Positions 13,410 to 25,724 are shown, counted from the first letter of the stretch. The stretch is 64,000 nt of DNA from Scomber scombrus (GCF_963691925.1 NC_084985.1:24772876-24836875), one strand, 5' to 3'. Notes: a model not told the origin generated them from the sequence alone. A program made the numbers and translations.

Positions 13410-14110
13410 AAACATTCAGTGCAATGAGGCGCCGTTTATGGCTCTCCTTGACAGTTTTCTTTGGTCATAAAGCGCTGCTTCCAAATTGAAAAGCAGAAAA
13501 TGATGTTGTTAAGACTGCAGAGCACCGCGAGGCCTATTCTGAATTGACAATTACTTAATGTTTCCTTTGAGGCAAGCAGATGACTTCACAGAATGACAGA
13601 GTAGTGGTGTGTCACTTAAGAGTGTCTGCTTTCGATTTATACTTTACCAAAGCTAATGAGGGCTGCCATCGTTTATGTGTGTGTGTATGTGGGTTTGTTG
13701 TGGGGAGGTTCGGGGGTAGGTGGGTGGATGGGTATGAAAACAGCATACAGCCATGCAATAACTCCAACAAACCCATATAAACCATCATAACAAATAGTCA
13801 CTCCCCTTGTCAGGAAAACAATTTCTCCGGGGCTCAACAGATCATTTGCTTGTTCCTCTCTGCGGGCAAACATGTACATATGAAATGGGTCTAATTATAG
13901 TCATCAGCGTCATCATCATCATTTGTAGTTCATTAACAGGGTGCTAATGCCTTTGAATGTCTGTCATGCACATCTGTGATAGCAGCTATTTTATGTGGTC
14001 CGGTGCGCTCCATCAGGTCCGCTGGCTGCGCTGCCTGCCGCCCGTTGAATACCATAATGAGCTAATCAGAGAGCAAATGCCAACTGACCAGAAAATGAAG
14101 TGTGAACAAT
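13410..14110. promoter_or_regulatory. Candidate conserved non-coding elements (two blocks)
   Basis: Two blocks, about 13410-13570 and 13880-14110, have the mixed, non-repetitive composition and TAAT-type cores typical of vertebrate enhancers (GACAATTACTTAATG near 13546; CTAATTATAG near 13891; CATAATGAGCTAATCAG near 14053). They are separated by a short GT-rich and G-rich segment. There is no supported coding frame. The call rests on composition only. Confidence 0.28.
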
Positions 14111-15464
14111 GGACTCCGCTCCTCTGCCTAGCGTCTCTCTCAGAGCCTCAGCCACAGTGACCTGCGTGACTCTCACTTGGCAGCCTCCAACAGGTTGGTG
14201 TGTCCCTTCTATCAGAGGCTCAGCTCTTTTCATGCATGCGGGCTAAAGGTCGTTGATGAATTAGAGTGCAGCGGCAGGTTTTTCATGTTGCATCTTGCTG
14301 TGCCGGAGCTGGGTCATGGAGGATATGCGGCGGCTGCCAGCACGCTCAGACGAGCTTGAAAAGCCCCGGCGGTCGCTGTAATCAGTCTCAGCTGTCCTCT
14401 GGAGCCTCTCCACGTTTTGAGTACTCTCCGGTGCTTTTCTCACCACCTCATCAAGGGTGTCAAGGGTTCAGGCTGTCTATATCCTCTTAGGTTTTTCTTT
14501 GTTGATGAAACTATCCATGAAGTTGTACAGGTGGCAGAGTCATATGCTTTTTCCAGGTCAAAGGTTTTTACTCATTTCCTGCGTAACTCTGGGGGTCAAG
14601 ACATTGAGGATCAGCAAAGTTTACCATCCAACCAGGGAGCCACATCGTTAAGTCCGTTAAGAGGCCTCACACTTCTAAATGTCCTGTGTTTTCCTGCAAC
14701 CTTTAGCCTTATAGAGTTTATGGGGCTTGTGTTCAAGTCATAGATCAGTAGATTAATACTGTAGAAAACAGCTTTTCTCCACAGCATGGAGATGATCCCG
14801 GGGAGACTTTTCCTGATCCTCGTCTGTGTCATTGCCAGCAAATGAAACCCCCTCAGAGCCAATGGAGCTGTGCGACTGTCAAAACTCTCCCCTGTGCAAC
14901 ACATGATCTTCTCCAGCCGCTGCTCTGCCATATGTTAAAGCAAAATGGAGGCAACACGCTGCTGAGTCTGGCATGATTTGAGCCCTGGGGAAGGGGAGGC
15001 AGTGGAGATGGTGTCCTGTTGTCACCAACATATGGCTCCTGTGGCTTTGTCTGATGGCTTCTATTGTTGTGGAGTTTTATTGTACAACACTAGACTCCAA
15101 AGGATGCAGCATTGGTTTGTTTTGAGGCCGCGTAGCTTTTTAGTGAAAGTGAAACTGATTAAAAAGACCTAATGATCCCTTCCAGCGTAATCCCTTTATC
15201 TCCACTGTGCTTGAAGTAAGTCTCATGTGATCGCTATGGAGATGTGTGTGGTTTTAGACTTCAAACGGACACTATATATCAAAGGATTAGTAAATAACTT
15301 CTGCCAGATAACTCGCCATTTTGTGTAATGCAGAAATAGGACATCCAAAGCTGTGATAGAGCGTATAGGCTCGCCGCTTCTGTTTTATTCCTGACAACAT
15401 GAGGATGATTGTTAGCATGCTAACGCCCGGCTCGCTTTATATTCCTCTGTGCGCCCCATTTTGC
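14111..15464. other. Non-coding stretch, overlapping frames without domains
   Basis: Several overlapping open frames (for example 14417-14743 plus, 14611-14931 minus) reflect moderate GC content. None shows a motif, a signal peptide or a plausible exon pair. Confidence 0.45.
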
Positions 15465-16440
15465 AGAGAGGAGTGTTGCTGGGTAATGCGATCCTGGATG
15501 GCCACTCCAATTAATCACTTCCTTCTAAGGAGGAGGGTTCATTAGGAAGCGATTCTCTTAATGGAGACTAGAATGGTCCATAGTTTAAGTGGTGCAGAGT
15601 CAAGGGCAGGGGGAGCTAAATCCGTCTGCCTGGTGTCAAGCCTGAACAGGATTGGAGAGGTCGCTCTTGGGAGGGGTGGTGGGGGTCTTGTTAAATGACG
15701 TTATCTACGGGTGCAGGGACCACTCACATAAATAAGCCCCAGAGGTGGTCCACTCTGCAGAAAGCACTGCAGCTCGGAAGGTGAAGGAAGGCCCCATGCT
15801 GCCATACTCTGCTGAGCTGTGCGGATTAGATCAGTTACAGGAAGAGAAAAATATTCAACGGAAGAAATATGACAAATTAATCTCATTGGGTAACGCGGGT
15901 ATCTCGGTGACAAATGTCGACAGAATACCTGAGCGCGGCAAGTAATTATACCCAAATGAACTTGTCAGAGCTTGTAGGGAGACTATCACTTGAGTTAGTA
16001 TCAGCTTTACACGGCTCGTCTGGGGTAAGATGACGGCTCCCGGCCTGAAGACAAACGAGTTCCTGGAGTGCTCGTATGCTGACAAAATGATAATATGTTA
16101 CCTCTGCTGCAGCGTGGCTTTCTGTTGTGCCACTTGGCCCTGACACCACTTCAAATAACACTCAGTGAAGTCTTGTGGAGGTGAAAAAGAAACATTCCGC
16201 TGCTTAACGGTGATGGAAAGTTGAGAAAAGTGCAGTTAGAGCTTTGATCCATCTCATTTCAAAGCGAGCGGCGGTAATCGCGGTGGCTTAAGTTGCACCT
16301 CTGACTGTTTTTCCTCACAGCTGCCAAATAATCCTTGATTATCAACCTGAGCACTTAATTCTCAGTAAGGGTTACAGCCTTGTGTGCATGCAATGTAATA
16401 TCAGGCCTTAATTATGATGATACACCTCATTGGACGTGGC
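15465..16440. promoter_or_regulatory. Candidate conserved non-coding cluster
   Basis: Three sub-blocks stand out. At 15470-15570 CCAATTAATCAC sits beside GGATGG. At 15830-16060 there is unique sequence with GACAAATTAATCTC. At 16290-16440 the word CCTTAATTATGATGATAC occurs with other TAAT cores. A 66-codon open frame at 15745-15945 spans one block, but it has no recognisable domain and no splice partners, so it is not called as a gene. The enhancer reading is inference from composition. Confidence 0.3.
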
Positions 16441-16574
16441 AATGTTTGTTTGATAGCTTTAAGCCGTATGTGTTATTAATGTAACCATTTTTATTTGATT
16501 GTTTAAACATTTGATCCCTGCCACAACATCCTCTTTTTAAACAGTGATACCATTTCATGGGTACTTTAAGATAT

Positions 16575-17020
16575 TTTAAGATTAGCTACACTTCATTGGC
16601 TCCCAGTATATTTTACAATAGATTATTTTTATGTTCTTTTACTTGTTTTTAAAGCTCTAAATGGTTTGGGACGAGGCCTACAACACATACTCTGTTATTT
16701 TACAATGCTTCATAAGCTCTCAGATCATCTACTGCTGGCTTTTGAAATTCACACAATTATGGGCACAAGAAAATAGGAAGGGCTCTAAAAGTATGGAAAA
16801 AATCTACCTAAAGCTATAAGACTGGGCTCTGAGAACAGCAGCTGAAATCTATTTATTTAATCTGGCTTTTAATTAATGTAATTTCAATTTATTTCTTTTT
16901 GTATATTTGCTATGGTTTCGTTGTGTTGTATTTTAATATTTCCCTATAAAGCACTTTGAGCTGCATCGTTTTTATGAAAGGTGATCTATGAATAAAGTTT
17001 ATCATTATTATTATTACAAA
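16575..17020 (+). mobile_element. LINE 3' end (CR1/L2-like), truncated
   Basis: From 16591 the plus strand reads LHWLPV, then 11 codons later LLLVFKALNGLG, which is the characteristic C-terminal phrase of the polyprotein of abundant fish CR1/L2-type LINEs. The frame then decays. The 3' end has 'aaagcactttgagctgcatcg', 'aataaag' near 16990 and an ATT trinucleotide tail at 17003-17016, as these elements do. The copy is 5'-truncated and cannot be active. The clade is by recognition and could be a related LINE group. Confidence 0.75.
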
Positions 17021-17084
17021 TAAGTTCCCAACCCCAGCATACACATATATTACAAATCCTGCACTTCAAATTTTACTTTACTTT

Positions 17085-17365
17085 TTAAGTATCAGAAGTC
17101 AGGCAGTATGGCTCTAATCAGTGTTATACTGTATGTATACAGTTTATATCGTTGCTACAGTAACACATTAGCAACATTTTAATGTTGTATGTTGCTGGTC
17201 CAGGGTAAGCTAATTTTCACTAGTATATATACAATGTGTTTGTCCCAGCAAATATGTAGAAGTATAAAATAGAAGAAAGAGAAATATGCAAGTATAGTAA
17301 CATTTGTACTTAAGTACAGTGCGAGAATAAGTGTCCTTAATTACTTTCTAACAAAGTACTTTCTC
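17085..17365 (+). mobile_element. Non-autonomous DNA element with GTACTTAAGTACAGT motif
   Basis: The downstream end contains TTGTACTTAAGTACAGT at 17306-17322, followed by a diverged 'gtccttaattactttct'. This corresponds to the familiar teleost MITE end ...TACTTAAGTACAGT...TTAGTTACTTTC. Upstream phrases ('gtatggctctaatcagtgttatactg', 'gcaacattttaatgttg') also fit that family's body. It encodes nothing, and its 5' boundary is approximate. Confidence 0.55.
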
Positions 17366-17439
17366 ATAGAAGACAATTTGATACGTCACTTTAGGAAAAT
17401 CACAGATGTAAATAATACAATGAATGATGGTTGAATTCC

Positions 17440-17903
17440 TTAAAGGGGAACTATTATGCTTATTTCAAGCTCTACATTTTTATTCTGTGACTCCACTATA
17501 CTGGCCCTTTTGTAGCACCTCAGTTCACCGTCTGTCGCTACCTCCAACAGGTTATGTACTTATTTTACTTTGCCCTGCTGTGTAATGGAAAAACACTTAC
17601 AGCTGTGTGCCAGCTCAACTCGTGTTATGGCTTGGCGTAACTACCCTCAAAACAATGGAAAAATGCTATAATGTTAATGGCGTGGATCAGATGACCATAT
17701 AAAGAAATCTGTCACGAGCTGATGTCAACTTGGGCTGAAAGTAGAAAAAAACATTAGAGGCAGAGTTCAGAAATATGTATACATACACTTCCCTCTTCAT
17801 TTGACTCTTTGGCAGTGTTTAATATGAACATCTGACATTGTATCCATGTATTATATATACAGTATGAGTGAAAATAAGGTGAAGCATAACAGTTCCCCTT
17901 TAA
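17440..17903. mobile_element. TTAA-flanked MITE with terminal inverted repeats
   Basis: The left end reads TTAAAGGGGAACTATTATGC (17440-17459). The reverse complement of the right end (17884-17903) reads TTAAAGGGGAACTGTTATGC: 19 of 20 bases are identical. TTAA occurs at both extremities (17440-17443 and 17900-17903), as expected for a TTAA target duplication of the piggyBac or Kolobok type. The 464-bp interior has no coding capacity. Whether the TTAA is duplicated target or part of the terminal repeat cannot be settled from one copy. Confidence 0.8.
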
Positions 17904-20029
17904 GCTCCCACAGTTATAGGGTCATGTTACTGTGCATGCTGTGTCACTGTCACGCTGTAATGTAATGGAACTCAGCCTTGGTTAATGTTATTAGTTATAC
18001 ATGTGCTTTTCCTATGACGTGTCCAAATGTTTGCTGTGGAAAAAAAAGCCTACTGCTCTCTACCATGTGCAGGAATCAGTTATCACCGTGGATACTGCCA
18101 AGACAGTTTGCACATTCAGTTGAATTAGTGTAAAGCACATAATTACATTATTCAATTGGAAACTAAAAACATCCTCAACACCATCAGCATGTGCTATAAA
18201 ATAGATGGTTAAATAATTGTGTGAATATATGGGTGCGAGACAAATCAAATACATTTAGCTGGCGACAGAGATAGTTCCCTATATCTTACTTTAGCCTGAT
18301 AATTAGACTGAATTGCCATTTTGGTGAACTTGATTCGTTTAGCCTGAAACCGTGCTCATGTTGGCCCATTTCTGAGTGCGGAGTGGAGGGGGAGGCGCAG
18401 TTAGTGGTCACTAGAAGGAGACTTTTCACAGTGTTTAAAGAAATATACTGCACATAGTTTCTGGCTTAGGGTTAGTTTTCTGTCACTACTTGTTTATGGA
18501 TGTTGCTAAGTAGTTAGCTACGTTGGTAGATGGTGTCCTCATTCTTAATACCATGTAGCAAAGCTCTGATTGGTTGACTTTTTCTCCATCTGACAGAAGC
18601 AGCCATCACTGAGCAGAACATTTGAATAAATCTTTTTCATAGCAGGCATCTGGATTTGTCATAATAGGAAAAACAAGGGTGTTACTAATAACATTGACAC
18701 TCTCTTCCATTTAGTGCCAGTCATGACAGCGAGTCTGCACTCACTAAACATCCTGAAACTGAAGCAGCTCCAGTATGTGAAGTGTAACACACATTGACAT
18801 AATAGTTCACACCTGTGCTTCTACTGCAGCATGTCAAAATGTCATCTGTTCAAGACTCAGGAAGTCTTTCAGAGATGTGGAAACAGGCTAATTTACTTTA
18901 CTGCACATGGTTTAATAATAGTCACTGTGAAAGTTCAATGCTAAGAGACTATAAGTATCTTTATATGCATGATGCTTGTGGTAAACCATGCAGAATATGG
19001 TTTTGTTTATTGCATCAGTTTTTCTTTTCAATGAAAAAAATTAATCATCCCTTATCCATCATATGCTGATCTGGTTAGTGGTGTAAAATGTGTTATTGCA
19101 GGGTTTATTGTCCACTTCAACACACAGTGTAGCAGCCAGATTGGAAAGGAGCCATAGTGTTGTACAGTATGATGGTCTAAATACCGTTTTATAGGTTTCT
19201 CTTGGGAATTAATTTAAATTATAAAATTAAAAGGTTTAATTTTGGGAAAACTGGTATAAAAACTTATAAAATGTATCTTTATCTGATACCAGTATTCATT
19301 TCAGAGATACAGAATTCAGACATATGATTCAGAAATCTGATATATTGTTGGAAATACACCCAACTGTGAGTATAGCCACGATAACAAATACAAAACGAAC
19401 CACTAGATACCTGTGAAGCTTAATGATAAATATTTGTGAAGCTTGTAAATGTTAATATTCTCACTAATTTGTCCACAGGATAAACTAAGCAGAGTTATTC
19501 ACCTGTGAGAAACACCATCAGCGCTTCTATCCCTCTGTGTGTTAGGTGCTGTTTATGTGCTCAGGTGTGCAATTACACTAGATGGCAACGCCTATTTAGC
19601 TCAAATCTTCCCTCAGTCAATACCAACAAATATTAATGATGTTTTTCTCATAGGTGTTCACAGGGAGTTCAGGGGGCTTGTGACAGAATAAACAACACAT
19701 GCTGGAACAAAACCACTCCCGGGCTGCACGGCACACAAAAGCTCCCTCTGTACTTCCAAAACACTGAAGTCAGGCTTTCCATGTGTCCTCTACTTTGTCC
19801 ATAACCTCATCAGACTGAATAATTGTTGCAGTGCAAAAGAGAAGATTACCTGGAGGTGAAAGACGTCCTTTCTCCTCCTGTACTCTCCCTTCAGTCTTTC
19901 AGTTCTTTTCTGAAAAGGAACGTGACCGGTGCCACGTCCTTTCCCAACTAATAAGACGAGGCTGAAACACAAACTTTCCTATTTGACTGTCCCACAACCC
20001 CAGAGGCCTCCTTCTTTTAAACTGACAGA
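17904..20029. other. Non-coding stretch, nothing recognised
   Basis: It is AT-rich unique-looking sequence. Open frames such as 18060-18254 (minus) and 18815-19069 (plus) show no domain. No RNA gene or clear repeat was found. Confidence 0.5.
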
Positions 20030-20350
20030 AGCCATTATTACAAATGGAAATGACTGCAGGCCAATAAAAATGGATTAATGCTGGCTGATTTCACTTCGGA
20101 ATAGCTGCTTTTGGAGCCTAGTTCACTCTATTTCGTCAGATTGCTCTGCCATGATTATTGATGGTGTTTTGCGTCTCTAAAGTAACTGTTATTTTAGTTA
20201 ATGCAATGAGATTTTCATTGGACTCCCCTTTCAAACCACAGTGATGTTGATTTATTTATGCAGCTTCTATGAATGGCTGGAAGGCTTAATTGTGAGGGGG
20301 AAAAAATGAACATATTAAAAAAGGAGAATTTGCCTGTTGCAATTTTCTCA
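20030..20350. promoter_or_regulatory. Candidate conserved non-coding element
   Basis: The sequence is non-repetitive and non-coding, with spaced AT-rich cores in a mixed background: GGCCAATAAAAATGGATTAATG at 20059-20080 and TTTTAGTTAATGCAATGAG at about 20191-20209. This is compatible with an enhancer but unproven. Confidence 0.25.
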
Positions 20351-20589
20351 TTCAGAATATTGATTAAGATTTAGACATCTGTCTATTAGATTATGAAATA
20401 TTATGTGTGCATAGTTCATATTTTACCCTGAGGATGGCAGTATGAGAAAACTCAGTGTCCAAAATGGAAATAATGAATTCTCTGTGGAGCATAAATGTCT
20501 GCAGTAAATGATATGGAAATCTGCCTGTTTGCCTGTTGGTGGTGTGATGAAGGTCTGGGAGCTAAAGGTCACCAGAAATATAAGGGTTC

Positions 20590-20940
20590 ATCCTCTGGGG
20601 ACCTTACACAGTCTCTAGATAGTTTGTGAAATAGTCACAAAATCTAATCTATGGATTTGTGTACATCGACACAAATTCTCAATTTTTTCATGACATTCAG
20701 CTTTCAAACTGATGTATGTAGATTGGAAGTTTTTTCTATCAGTTGGGATTTCTGGTTAAGTTTAGACACAAAAACCAGTAATGTTATGAAAAAGTTACTA
20801 ATAGTTCTTCCTTAAAGTTAGGTAACCTTTTTTGCCGTGGCAACAAGCACACACCACAAATGTTACATTTCATTTCATTACATTTTACGACTATTTCACA
20901 AACTGTCAATGAGACTTGTTTGGGGGACCACATGGAGGTA
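20590..20940. mobile_element. Foldback element with inverted ends
   Basis: AGTTTGTGAAATAGTC at 20621-20636 is repeated exactly in inverted orientation at 20889-20904. The similarity extends outward: AGTCTC occurs on both arms, and GGGGACC on the left corresponds to GGTCCCC in the reverse complement of the right arm. The whole is a diverged palindromic element of about 350 bp. The left flank (20560-20600) resembles the reverse of the repeat at 44925-45400. There is no coding capacity, and the class is uncertain. Confidence 0.6.
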
Positions 20941-22318
20941 AATCACAGCGGTAATAATTTGAATGTATCCAATTGGTATTCTTACTTTTAATGTTTAACC
21001 ACTACTGAGTATTTTAAGTATAAGACTGGTGATATTCTATGTTTGTATTGTCAGTGAATCTCATGGAAAGACCAAAATCAATAATAAATTGACCCTTCTA
21101 ACAAATATCTCTTGTGTAATCAAACCTGTATTAATCCGCAGCTGAAAATAGTCCCCAACAAATGTACTATTTACTTTTTTTAAATAATGTTTACAACAGT
21201 GCATAGGAGAAACACATTGAAAGTGTGTTGTGTTTTCTGTTTTGAAAGATTTACAGTTTCAGCTTGGGATGTGGAGTGATACTGACAGGGTCAAACATTC
21301 AGAATATACTGAGGACTACACGCTGTCAGTTTTAGTCTTTTTAAGTGAATTGTTGACAAGAAAAACTAGAATAAGGCCAGCTTATCCTTTGATGTTTACA
21401 TTTAACCACTACTGTTTTATTGCAAAAGAAACGTTTGCATTTAAAGAGGGCATTCACATACGTTGTGGTTTAAGTTCTGTGGTATAGCAGAACATCTTCT
21501 AAACATATCCATTACATCATCTCATCAAGTCATTATAGCGAATGTGACAGTTGGACACTCTTTACTGAGAGGACCATAATATCCTTTAAAGGACTATTAT
21601 ACACCATACTGAGCAGAATTACATTTTTCAACATATATCTAAATACCATGTATTGTATATTTGCAGCTTTGCTATTATATCACTGTAGAGATTATTGCTG
21701 CTTCTATTCTTCTCTCAAGTGTGGATGTGTGTGTGTGTCCTAAGACAATAAAGAAAAGTTTGAACAACAATCATCCTGACACCACAGGGGTTTACCTATC
21801 TGTGACAACATGCCCTTTCCCACAAACAGCCAGCAGATAAATTACCAGCATAAAACTTGTTGTCATAGAAACCCCTTAACATGTTTTTGCTTGCCCTTGA
21901 TGCACCTTGCCTTAATCCACAACAAAGCAAACTCAGAAGAAGTTGAAAATCAATACCACAGACAGACGGCGGGCGTAGCCTCGCTGCATTGGGCGTCTGT
22001 GTCTCGGTTGGAATTCACCGGCAGGTTCCCACGTGGCTGTTTGAAAATGCATAGAATAATGGGAATTAAGGAAATGACAATCAGTCCGGCTTAGCGGAGT
22101 GCCTAAAAAGAGATTGGGGGAGAGAGAGAAGTGACACGTTGACAATTTTCAAATGCAGCTCTCTCCAGTCAATCAGCCCAGGGCCAAACTTTGATGCGGT
22201 TTTACTTTAGGGACGGCATGCCGGCCAAATTTCCGTGTTGCTCAAAAGAGGGATTCAGTCGCTCTTTGTTTCGCCGGCACTAACACCTTTAAAGATCAGC
22301 TCTAAAGCATCCATCTCC
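20941..22318. other. Non-coding stretch with a possible old repeat
   Basis: The phrase 'gtattaatccgcagctgaaaatagtcccc' near 21129-21157 resembles a phrase I associate with fish interspersed repeats, but I cannot delimit it. A short (GT)n run lies near 21726-21738. Open frames at 21230-21487 and 21810-22094 have no recognisable domain. Confidence 0.35.
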
Positions 22319-22335
22319 CTCTCTCTCTCTCTCTC
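22319..22335 (+). repeat. Short (CT)n microsatellite
   Basis: This is a CT dinucleotide run of about 17 bases. Confidence 0.9.
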
Positions 22336-22439
22336 ACTATCTCTAACCTTGACATGAGAGGACTTCCTATCTCCCCACATCACACCTGATTGAATCTCAA
22401 AGTGAAAGAGTTAGCTAAAGCACAGACTTTGTATCCTGC

Positions 22440-23034
22440 ATGCGGACTCTTGATTGGCTCTCCGGAGGCTCTCGGTGTTTCTCATCCCAAGGGCTCAATC
22501 ACCGTTTTCTGATTGGTGATCTTAACCTCCTTGACCTTGTGGAGATGGACTGTACCACCGTGGCGCGTGGGCGGCCTCACATTTTCCTTCTTTTTTTTTC
22601 CTCCCTCTTGCGTAAAACCACCTTTCCACAAAGTAAAGTTTAAAGGACCTGAAGAGAAAACTGTAAAGAGCCCTATACACTGTGGGACCAGGGGACGAAT
22701 TTTGATTATCTGCCAGTGGATTGTTGATGCTCTGGGAGTTTTGTAATAAGTCATCTACACAAGACAGAATATGAAGGGTGCTCCTGCAGCCTTTCCTTCA
22801 TCAGAAGCAGAGGAAAAAGAAGGATAAAACACCGCTCTTCAACAGATCAATCAACTACAATTAAGTGCAACATCTGACGAAAACAAGCAGAGGAATAAGA
22901 GACAGGTTCATTTCCTCTGAGATGTGCCCCGACGAAAAAGAAGACGCGGCGTAAAAATCTGAAAGGGCAAAACTCTGTCTTTTATCGTTATGGATTATAT
23001 GTGCTGGAAAGTACAGTGGGTGAGGCAAGTTTAA
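22440..23034 (+). promoter_or_regulatory. Promoter-like segment with weak candidate first exon
   Basis: Two inverted CCAAT boxes (GATTGG at 22452-22457 and 22511-22516) and a GC box (GGGCGG at 22569-22574) lie within 125 bp, a common arrangement for TATA-less vertebrate promoters. Downstream at 22990 an ATG opens a ten-codon frame, MDYMCWKVQW, ending exactly at TGG|GTGAGG (23019/23020), an acceptable phase-0 splice donor. Read through, the frame stops at 23032-23034. I do not recognise the peptide and see no matching second exon. Another ATG at 23058 opens a 99-codon frame without a domain. These boxes are short and can occur by chance. Confidence 0.22.
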
Positions 23035-23060
23035 GCAATTCACAGCGGGGCTGAAAAATG

Positions 23061-25724
23061 CCACCTGTGTGGTTTGACAGAGGAGAGAGACGTCACAACA
23101 GAGATTTGCAGAGGGAGATAAACAACTTGTTTGAAAGGAGGAAAGACTCGGCAGGAGAGGATGAAAACAGCCCTCAGGTGCTGTTTGACCAGGTGCAGCG
23201 GTGCACTGTGTTCAGAAAAAAGCTGCCGTGTTTACTTCTCCGTGGAAGCGTTTTTGAGTCCTTGCCTCCACATACTGTATCCCTTTTTAAAGTGGAGTGC
23301 TCATGGAGGTGCATTCAGGTCAGGCACCAAGAAAAAGAAAGAAATACACAAATTTGACTACTGAAAAATATCCATTTACATTTAGACGTTTAGACTGTTG
23401 CATACATGGAGATAATCATGACGGTTTAAAAGCTTTAGATAAGTCCAGCGACCCCTTGTCCATGTTGGAAACAAATGCACTAGACTAGAAGAAACTTGTA
23501 TCTTGTGTAAGATGATTGTTATTAACATTCATGTGTCCCTCTATCACCTATTTAGCTATTAGAGATATTAACAGGCATGTTACATGTTTTGTTGATATGT
23601 GTATTTTATACTTCTTGACATTGTAGCAATGAGCATGTTTTTATGAATGGTGTGTTTGGTTGTTTTTCATTTATTGAATGTCGTTTTTCTTACATATTAT
23701 AATTTCATTGTGTATAGATCATTCCAAAGAGACGATTTATGACATGTTGACTTTACGTCTTTATCAGGTACTATTCACTGTGTCTACAAATATAAGCTTC
23801 ACCTGATTCAATTCAAGTGCTGGTCCTTAGTGGAGGCCATCATCTATTACCATAAATATTAAAGTCTTAGTTTTTTTTACAGCAGGTTCACAAAACATTC
23901 ATACATTCAATACCCTTCAGTCCTCTACACAAGTTCCACCATGCAGAGCCTCCACAGTGGTGCAGCATCAACAAGAACATTGAATCAATTGTCCTTTCAC
24001 TTGTTATCACTGTATCCATTTTCCATACTGCTCCCTAACTCTTTCCATCACAAAACAACAGAGCTCCTGAATTCAACTCAGCCAGAGCTCCAGAGTGCAA
24101 ATTACTTCACATTGTGACATAAAAATGAGTCAAACCTCGTCTGACTGGTAGTAAAGTTAGCTGGCTGGTACAGTGAATAAGCTGGTACCACATGAATAGA
24201 ACCACTACAACTACTACTACTTACCTTTTGCATTGTTCTCTTATGAGACTTATTGTATAAAACACATAAGTAAGTCACAAAGAAAACATAAATCTTTAAC
24301 TTCAGAGATTGAAATGTTTCATTTAACAGAACTTTTCTCAAAAATAGTGATCCACTTGCTTTTTTGTACCATTTTTTTAATGTTTTTAATGAATATATTA
24401 TCTTGAAATATTGGAAATATAAACAAGATCAAGTTATCATTACTGACAAATGCATCAATAAAAACTTGAAAATGTATTTATATCTGCTTATAACTACATT
24501 ACAGCGTGTTATTAACCATTTATTAACTGTCTATGCCTTAAAGTGTTACTGAAAAGGGTTATAAAAGTAACTACTTGCTTTTTAATGAAATATAATACAA
24601 GTTACAGCCTCCAGTGCCACTCCAATATGTTTTATACATTCCTTAACATAAAGCAATAAAATGTCACTGTATTTTAACCTGCTGTCAAAGTAAAAACTGA
24701 CATGTCATGAGACGTGTAGCAACTGTACCATGGACATGGAAATGAAGGGAGAGAGTAACAGCCTCTGGTTCAAAAGGTTAATTCAATGACTGTCAGCTGT
24801 TGGGGTCGTGACTGCAGCATTGTTCATATGTCATGAAACACCAGCGCTTCCCTTTCTGCTCGAGCTGACGTGACTGCAGGGTTTCGGAGCGGACTAGACG
24901 ATGTCGTTCTTCATGAACCTTCGTTTCCGGGAGGTGGAAATAAAGGAGACGTCTGACAGAAAACTGTGGCGGAGAGGCCATATATCACATTTCTAAAATT
25001 AAAGAGAGGGAGGAGGGGGTGAAATGTGTAATTGCACTCATTAATTGCTGAGTCATTGTTGCTGCAGATACATTATGATGATCATTCATTATATCATTAT
25101 GAGTATGTAAAGGTCTCATTTGTCATTTTGAATCATATTTAGAGGGTTTTTTTCTCAGCTAACTTCCTCTCATGACTTTTAAGATAATATTATACAACAC
25201 ATTAATCTCATCGTACAATAAATACACATGAAAGCAGGCACTTTACCTGTCAGAAGTGCTGGTCAGAGATGTAAGGTGCGACGACGGAGCGTTTTGCTTG
25301 TCTGGACGAATTATTGCGCGTCATTTTCCAGGCAAATCTCTCCCCGGGTATGATTAAATACAATCGCCTTCCCTTCCTCCAAATCTCAAGTATGTGTGGC
25401 TAAACACACCACCAGGCAATGAAAGCTGGCAGTATGAATGATGGTCATTACTCTCACTACTGAAGCTGCAAATGCCTCATTCCAGGAAGGAGCCGTATGG
25501 TGAGCATCCTTAATGAGTGTTCAGAAGCAGGAATTCATATATTTACTCTTGGTGTGATTAAATTGCAGTGCTGGCAAGATGTCAGACAGAGCGGTTGTTT
25601 ACCTAACAATGCATTATGCCTTATATATGTACGATCAATCTACCCAATTCTGTAACACAGGAAAAAGCAGGTTTTTTTGGTTGGGTTTCCAAATGCAAAA
25701 ACACCTTTCTGACTGTTGTGGGTA
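23061..25724. other. Non-coding stretch, nothing recognised
   Basis: It includes the domain-less 99-codon frame at 23058-23357 in purine-rich sequence, then very AT-rich DNA (23500-24700). No RNA gene, intact repeat or exon could be supported. Confidence 0.45.

Noticed and set aside
15745..15945. 66-codon frame inside a candidate conserved block
   Set aside because: There is no domain and no splice sites in phase. Conserved non-coding sequence can stay open by chance.
23058..23357. 99-codon frame beginning MPPVWFDRGERRHNRD
   Set aside because: It is in purine-rich DNA with charged residues in several frames. No domain was found and a second frame overlaps it. It is kept only as context for the weak promoter call.
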